Assembly: GCA_029941865.1 (NCBI GenBank) | Contig: JAPYTO010000035.1 | Span: forward strand, 1-38,960 | Source of the DNA: Fuerstiella sp. | GTDB lineage: Bacteria > Planctomycetota > Planctomycetia > Planctomycetales > Planctomycetaceae | DNA: 38,960 bases | Direction of reading: 5' to 3' | Translations under genes and position numbers: made by a program | Notes under the pieces: model-generated | Database searches by the model: none | What the model saw: the letters and a program-made list of their open reading frames with translations, nothing else | What the model was told of the DNA's origin: nothing | Shown: positions 34,949 through 38,960 of the stretch, piece after piece | How positions within the stretch are numbered: the first letter of the stretch is position 1 | How the letters are laid out: each line of letters opens with the position of its first letter

Positions 34949-35089
34949 GGAATAACCCCGATTCGTGGACTCGACACCGCAAAAGGTTTCTACCGGCCGA
35001 ACGGTTCGATCTGGGCGGTAGGAACCGGCCCTACGGAAGACTCGGTGGTTTCGCCCGCTTTGGTCTGTAACGAATCTGAATCCAAACAC

Positions 35090-35098
35090 TGATACAAT
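35090..35098 (+). promoter_or_regulatory. Candidate extended -10 promoter for the ApbE-NqrM gene
   Basis: TGATACAAT, i.e. the TG-N extension plus TACAAT, lies 37 nt before ATG 35136. No good -35 box accompanies it, as is usual for extended -10 promoters. It would start transcription near 35105, favouring the ATG over the GTG at 35112 and giving this gene its own promoter apart from nqrA-F. Confidence 0.35.
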
Positions 35099-35135
35099 AG
35101 TCCAGGGCTTTGTGTCCTCCCCGGTAACAATCACG

Positions 35136-36461
35136 ATGTTCATCAATCGTCTGATCACAGTCTTTCTGACAGCCACGCTGCTGCTGGTTGCGTCGCCGAT
35201 TGGCGCCGCCGAGCCATTGCGGCTGTTCGGCAAGACGATGGGGACTCACTACGTCGTTACGCTGGATTCGGCGTCTCTGGACGATGACGGGGCGGCTTTG
35301 CAGAAACGCATTGAGGCACGGTTGGCGGAAATCAACGCGCAGATGTCGACGTGGGACAAGGCGTCGGAAATCTCCCGCTTCAACCATTCGCGGTCCACGG
35401 ACTGGTTTGACGTTTCCGCTGAGTTCGTTGTTGTCGTCGTCGAGGCAAAACGGATCTTTGAACGCACCGATGGAGCATTCGACCCGACGGTGTCGCCATT
35501 GATCGATCTCTGGGGATTCGGCGGCGATCGGAAGAAGATTGTGCCGGATGCCGCTGCGATTGAGACGGCTCGGCAGTCAATCGGCATGCAGCACGTTGAA
35601 GTGCGTACAGAACCGCCTGCGTTAAAGAAGTCACTGCCGGAGTTGCAGCTGAATCTTTCTGCGATCGCCAAAGGCTACGCCGTTGATGTGCTGGCCGCAG
35701 TTCTTGTCGAACAGGACATCACGTCTTTCATGATCGACATCGGTGGCGAGAATCGTGCTGGCCTGCCGAAAGCAAACGGCAACCCTTGGCGAGCAGGTAT
35801 CGAATCGCCGTTGAACACTCCGTTGCCTGGTCAGGATCATCCGTTCAGCCGCATCGTCGACCTGAACGAATCTTCCGTCGCGACGTCAGGGGACTATCGC
35901 AATTTCTTTGAAATCGACGGTGTGCATTATTCCCATGCCATTGACCCCACTACTGGCTGGCCGGTGAAGGAGCCTCCCGCTGCGGTTTCTGTCGTCCATC
36001 AATCGTGCATGTCGGCCGATGCATGGGCGACGGCGATGATGGTGTTGGGCAGAAAAAAGGGATTGGCGGTAGCTCGAAAAGAGGGGCTTTCCGTCCTGTT
36101 TCAATATGTGACGGAGAGTGGCGATATGGAATTGCACGCCGCGGGTCTGTTGGCGGAGTCATCCACTCCGCCGCCGGCAGCTCCCACGCAAGAGGCGGAC
36201 AGTTCAGCTGCATCGTCTTCTGCCCCATGGTTTCCGTTCGTCGCTGCTGCCGCAATCTTCATCATTGCCATCGCGGGTATGGCCATCGGAACCATCGTGC
36301 AGAACAAGCAGCTGAAGGGCAGCTGTGGTGGTCTGGCGTCAATGCCCGGCCGTGACGGGAAATCCATCTGCGAACTCTGCACCATTCCCAAAGACGAATG
36401 CACAAACGCCGAACTCAGGGAACAGATGCAGACCGCCGCACAGAATGGCGACTCAGATTAG
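35136..36461 (+). CDS. apbE: ApbE flavin transferase fused to an NqrM-like domain
   Basis: 441 aa. A Sec signal (MFINRLITVFLTATLLLVAS...) leads into an ApbE domain, which moves FMN from FAD onto Thr of NqrB/NqrC. Marks: 'FGKTMGTHYVV' (31-41), 'DGAFDPTVSPLIDLWGFG' (112-129), 'LNLSAIAKGYAVD' (172-184), 'MIDIGGENRAG' (199-209), 'SVATSGDYRNF' (247-257), 'HAIDPTTGWPV' and 'SCMSADAWATAMMVLG'. After a Pro/Ser/Ala linker (about 342-364) come a membrane helix (about 365-388) and 'QNKQLKGSCGGL', with Cys397, 412, 415 and 422 in the CELC...C pattern. That is the NqrM (DUF539) signature, an iron-site maturation factor for NqrD/E. NqrM is normally a separate ~70-aa protein. A GTG at 35112 is an alternative start. 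No stop separates the parts. Confidence 0.93.
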   Translation: MFINRLITVFLTATLLLVASPIGAAEPLRLFGKTMGTHYVVTLDSASLDDDGAALQKRIEARLAEINAQMSTWDKASEISRFNHSRSTDWFDVSAEFVVVVVEAKRIFERTDGAFDPTVSPLIDLWGFGGDRKKIVPDAAAIETARQSIGMQHVEVRTEPPALKKSLPELQLNLSAIAKGYAVDVLAAVLVEQDITSFMIDIGGENRAGLPKANGNPWRAGIESPLNTPLPGQDHPFSRIVDLNESSVATSGDYRNFFEIDGVHYSHAIDPTTGWPVKEPPAAVSVVHQSCMSADAWATAMMVLGRKKGLAVARKEGLSVLFQYVTESGDMELHAAGLLAESSTPPPAAPTQEADSSAASSSAPWFPFVAAAAIFIIAIAGMAIGTIVQNKQLKGSCGGLASMPGRDGKSICELCTIPKDECTNAELREQMQTAAQNGDSD

Positions 36462-36699
36462 AACGTTTTTCATCGAGCGGGCAGCGACATCCACCGATCA
36501 GCTGCGAAGTCGAACTGTAGCCGTGGTCATAAGAGTAAATGATGATAACGTTGGGGAAGGTCCGAGCCGGAAGGTCGTTGGACGCTCCACCCGATTGCGG
36601 ATTTTCCGCGTCCGCAGCAGATACTGAAGACGGCGCGACCAGAAGCAGGGGTAAGGGCAGGAGGACTATTCCGCAAATTTGGTTGATCCTCTGATTCAT
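36462..36699 (-). pseudogene. Remnant of a sulfatase 5' end
   Basis: The frame starts with ATG 6 nt after the thioesterase stop. It encodes a good signal peptide (MNQRINQICGIVLLPLPLLL, then VAPSSVSAADA), followed by 'FPNVIIIYSYDHGYSS', which resembles the sulfatase opening 'PNVI.I..DD.GY..'. The first metal-binding Asp is replaced by Tyr. Similarity stops after about 70 codons; the frame then runs into the complement of the ApbE-NqrM gene and stops at 36415. No sulfatase body follows. I read it as a truncated, decayed gene. A small secreted protein is the alternative. Confidence 0.5.
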
Positions 36700-36705
36700 T
36701 CGGTT

Positions 36706-37104
36706 TCACTTGTGCATCTTGGCTGCCACCTTTTTGGCAAGGCGGGCCGCCTGGATCACACGTAACTTGTGTGTGCCATTGGCGATCTTTTCATGCTCGT
36801 CGTGGGCTTCGAATTGAAACGAGATCAGTGGTCCGTCGGTGAAGATCACTCGGGCGCGACAAACGACCTGTGCCCCGGGAGGCGTTGGCGCCAGGTGCTC
36901 GACGTTGATGACAACACCCACCGTGCTCTCGCCGGGTTCAAGCAGGGGCAACATGGCATTGCGGGCCGCGTGCTCCAGAAACCAAATCAGCCACGGCGTG
37001 CACAGGATCGCCGGCATCCCTTCATGAGCGAAGTCGATCAGGTGCTGTGCGCTGACCACGAATCGCTCTTCGCCAACCGTTCCGATTTTCACAACGTCTT
37101 TCAT
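36706..37104 (-). CDS. FlK-like hotdog thioesterase
   Basis: 132-aa hotdog-fold protein of the fluoroacetyl-CoA-thioesterase-like family. The catalytic triad of FlK (Thr42, Glu50, His76) has equivalents at Thr36, Glu44 and His70, with exactly the same spacing (8 and 26 residues): 'TPWLIWFLEHAARNAM' and 'VVINVEHLAPTPPGAQV'. The C-terminal strand region 'VIFTDGPLISFQFEAHDEHEKIANGTHKLRVI' is typical. The fold and hydrolase class are likely; specificity for fluoroacetyl-CoA is not implied. AAAGG lies 7 nt before the ATG. Third gene of a minus-strand operon, 29 nt after the carboxymuconolactone-decarboxylase-family gene. Confidence 0.87.
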   Translation of the reverse strand: MKDVVKIGTVGEERFVVSAQHLIDFAHEGMPAILCTPWLIWFLEHAARNAMLPLLEPGESTVGVVINVEHLAPTPPGAQVVCRARVIFTDGPLISFQFEAHDEHEKIANGTHKLRVIQAARLAKKVAAKMHK

Positions 37105-37133
37105 GACTCAACCTTTCTTCACTCGTATCCCTG

Positions 37134-37445
37134 CTATTTCGGGCTCGGTGAGCAGACATCGCCACACTCAGCAGCCTTTTCCTGCTCCAGCATACCGAAG
37201 GCCACCCGTGCCGTGGCTCCCGTGACACCACTGTTGACTGCCGCGGTCACTGCGACGACTGCATTGAGTTCGTCGTCGGAGATGCCGATGTCGCGAGCCT
37301 TTCCAATCCGGTTTCGTGTGCAGACCTGGCAGCCTCGCGTCATCGTTACGGCCAGTCCGACCAGGTGCTTCTCACGTTCGCTCAGCAGCTCGGTGCTGTG
37401 TGTCTGTTTGATGTGATCTACGATCAACGTGTCGTCAAAAGCCAT
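37134..37445 (-). CDS. Carboxymuconolactone decarboxylase (CMD/AhpD-like) family protein
   Basis: 103 aa, the size of a single CMD domain. A conserved core 'LSEREKHLVGLAVTMTRGCQVCTRNRIGKARDIGISDDELNAVVAVTAAVN' starts at residue 21, with the redox-type pair Cys39-x-x-Cys42. The His that follows CxxC in AhpD is absent, so peroxidase-type activity is uncertain. The C-terminus adds two more Cys ('ECGDVC'). AAAGGA lies 7 nt before the ATG. It sits between the aldolase-fold gene (86 nt upstream) and the thioesterase gene. Members are often small oligomeric enzymes with unknown substrates. Confidence 0.87.
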   Translation of the reverse strand: MAFDDTLIVDHIKQTHSTELLSEREKHLVGLAVTMTRGCQVCTRNRIGKARDIGISDDELNAVVAVTAAVNSGVTGATARVAFGMLEQEKAAECGDVCSPSPK

Positions 37446-37531
37446 GTCAGGATCCTTTCAGGAATTGGGTTCATGTCGTGAATTCGAGATAGTGTTTTCT
37501 GCTGTCCACAAACGTGTCTATGGAGAAACGT

Positions 37532-38827
37532 TCATGAGTCCGTTGGCAAGCTGATTAAAGTGCGGAGTTCGTCGATCACCTGGTCAGACATAGTTGCCAC
37601 GGTACCGAGCGCACGGGCATTGACGATGGCTTCGGATGTGGATTCCAGAACTTCCAGCCGGTCAAACGCGTCCAGCACGCTTGAGCCGATCACGAGGACT
37701 CCGTCGTTGTTCAGAATCGCAGCTGGTGATGCGACTGACACAAAGTCGGCAATGGCGCCGTCGTCCTGGTACTGTACACCATAAGGCACGCGTTGAACGT
37801 CGCGCAAAAACAGATAACTTTCGGGAATCGTACGGGCATCGAAGACTGAATGGGTCACACTAAAAGCGGTGGCGTTGACCGGATGTGCAAACACAATCGT
37901 CTTTACATTCGGATGCCTGCGATAGATGGCCCGATGTGCAGTGACCGCCCGACTGGCCTTCTTACCCGCCTCGCGCCGGCCACCCTGTACCCGTACGATA
38001 TCGGCGACGTCCAGCGACTCACGATCCTGCTGCGTCGGAGTGATGACAAAATCGTCTTCTCCCAGTCGAGCCGAAAAACTGCCCTCCGTACTGATCGGCA
38101 ACCGCTGGCGGCAGCCGCGTCGGACGAACTCGCACAGCTGGCTGCGCAAATCCTTCTCGTTGACGGTCGCAGCCACAGGCTCAAAGGACTCCAGAGAGAC
38201 AGTGCGCAGGTGAGCCTGGTCGAGCTGCGACTCTGACAAATACCGAACTTCTCCGAGTTGACGCCCTTTGATAATCGTTTTCACGGCGAACTCAAACGCC
38301 TCGAATCGCTGGAATGCATGCGACAGCGAATCGCCGCCAACAACCACTCCATGATTTTCAAGGATAACGCTGTCGGACGTTTTGAACGTTTCGGCAATCC
38401 TGCTGCCCAGCTGTTCGCTGCCCGGCAGGGCATAAGGCGCGAAACCAATCCGGCCACATTCCGAATGCGCCTGATGAAACAGGCTGGTGTCGGGTGTCTG
38501 CCCACAGATGCTGAACGCCACCAGCGCCACCGGATGGGCGTGCACAATCGACCGGATGTCGGGTCGGGCTTCGTAGACCGCCCGATGAAAGGGAAACTCG
38601 GATGATGGCGGGTGCAGGCCTTCAACCGATCCGTCCGCTTTCACGCAAACGATATCGTTGCGCGAAAGATTTCCTTTGTCGACGCGCGCGGGCGATATCC
38701 AAATGTCACCTCCGTCGCGGATCGACAGATTGCCACCTGATGTTGTGGTCATGCGGTAACGATAAATGCGGTCCATCGTCTGCATGATCTCGTCGCGTGG
38801 ATGGATCAGTTGTTGTCGCATGTTCAT
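37532..38827 (-). CDS. Tandem class II aldolase/adducin-fold protein
   Basis: 431 aa containing two copies of the roughly 200-aa class II aldolase/adducin domain. Copy 1 (about 8-205) has a complete site: Glu77 in '[17 protein letters not shown]', His96 and His98 in '[13 protein letters not shown]', and His159 in '[11 protein letters not shown]', matching the Zn ligands and catalytic Glu of fuculose-phosphate aldolase. Copy 2 (about 225-425) keeps the fold pattern but is degraded: the HxH becomes F-A-H in '[13 protein letters not shown]', the third His becomes Asp in '[11 protein letters not shown]', and there is no SSE motif. Copy 2 is probably structural or binds a ligand without catalysis. 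It heads an operon with the CMD and thioesterase genes. The substrate is unknown: sugar-phosphate aldolase, decarboxylase or epimerase. Confidence 0.88.
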   Translation of the reverse strand: MNMRQQLIHPRDEIMQTMDRIYRYRMTTTSGGNLSIRDGGDIWISPARVDKGNLSRNDIVCVKADGSVEGLHPPSSEFPFHRAVYEARPDIRSIVHAHPVALVAFSICGQTPDTSLFHQAHSECGRIGFAPYALPGSEQLGSRIAETFKTSDSVILENHGVVVGGDSLSHAFQRFEAFEFAVKTIIKGRQLGEVRYLSESQLDQAHLRTVSLESFEPVAATVNEKDLRSQLCEFVRRGCRQRLPISTEGSFSARLGEDDFVITPTQQDRESLDVADIVRVQGGRREAGKKASRAVTAHRAIYRRHPNVKTIVFAHPVNATAFSVTHSVFDARTIPESYLFLRDVQRVPYGVQYQDDGAIADFVSVASPAAILNNDGVLVIGSSVLDAFDRLEVLESTSEAIVNARALGTVATMSDQVIDELRTLISLPTDS

Positions 38828-38960
38828 GTTGTGCCTGCCGGAGAACCGAAATTACGTGGCGAAACAAAGCCTCAGGCAGAGGGCAGATTCTGTTCCGACC
38901 ACCTGGTACCTGACCCCTGTTCCAGCGAATGATTCAACCCCACTTTGGGGGTCTATAAAA

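Larger units (their letters stand above)
34685..35036. repeat. Outer inverted pair enclosing a repeat cluster
   Basis: CGTAGGGCCGGTTCCCAC (34685-34702) and its complement at 35019-35036 match at 17 of 18 positions, 316 bp apart. The enclosed DNA holds two other palindromic families, giving a nested structure. Confidence 0.6.
34663..35135. other. 473-bp gene-free region packed with inverted repeats
   Basis: Between nqrF and apbE-nqrM. It contains one wide inverted pair (34685-34702 with 35019-35036), two complete hairpin-type repeats inside it, and a promoter candidate at the right end. No coding frame is supported. Confidence 0.8.

Noticed and set aside
38938..38951. CCCCA-CTT-TGGGG hairpin at the window end
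   Set aside because: Only five base pairs, at the edge of the window; no context to assign a role.

Overview
The window looks like a chromosomal segment of a planctomycete (Planctomycetota). The evidence is a large sulfatase at the left edge and a decayed sulfatase 5' end near the right, a twin-arginine sugar-isomerase-like enzyme, long intergenic regions full of imperfect palindromes, a homodimeric-type pyruvate dehydrogenase next to a Na+-translocating NADH:quinone oxidoreductase (NQR), and a flagellar rod/ring/hook-junction cluster. This assignment rests on gene content only. No rRNA, tRNA, CRISPR array, transposase or phage gene was seen.

Layout. (1) 1-1026: 3' part of a sulfatase (+). 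(2) 1197-12392: a minus-strand flagellar cluster read right to left: flgF-like, flgG, a chimeric lipoprotein built from two FlgG copies, flgA, flgH, flgI, flgJ (rod-binding domain only), a FlgN-like chaperone candidate, flgK, flgL and a small HDOD-like protein. (3) 12966-15195: MFS transporter and TAT-exported isomerase-like protein (-). (4) 15469-18174: a 901-aa Ski2-like helicase (-). (5) 19182-21074: a cold-shock/RNA group (+): DEAD-box helicase with a TTG start, a 55-aa basic protein whose only plausible start is ATC, and a cold-shock protein. (6) 21864-27870: pyruvate dehydrogenase E1, E2 and E3 (+). (7) 28457-34662: nqrABCDEF (+), followed at 35136-36461 by an ApbE flavin transferase fused to an NqrM-like maturation domain. 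(8) 36706-38827: a minus-strand operon of a double class II aldolase-fold protein, a carboxymuconolactone-decarboxylase-family protein and a FlK-like thioesterase, ending in a sulfatase remnant.

How the genes work together. The flagellar block supplies the distal rod, P- and L-rings, ring/rod assembly factors and hook-filament junction. PDH makes acetyl-CoA and NADH, and NQR oxidises NADH while pumping Na+. The ApbE part would attach FMN to NqrB and NqrC, and the NqrM part would serve iron-site maturation of NqrD/E, so two maturation steps sit in one polypeptide.

Most notable: the lipidated FlgG-FlgG chimera, whose signal peptide appears to come from the adjacent flgA; the ApbE-NqrM fusion; the ATC-started small protein; and a three-copy intergenic repeat lying in the same orientation ahead of three unrelated genes.
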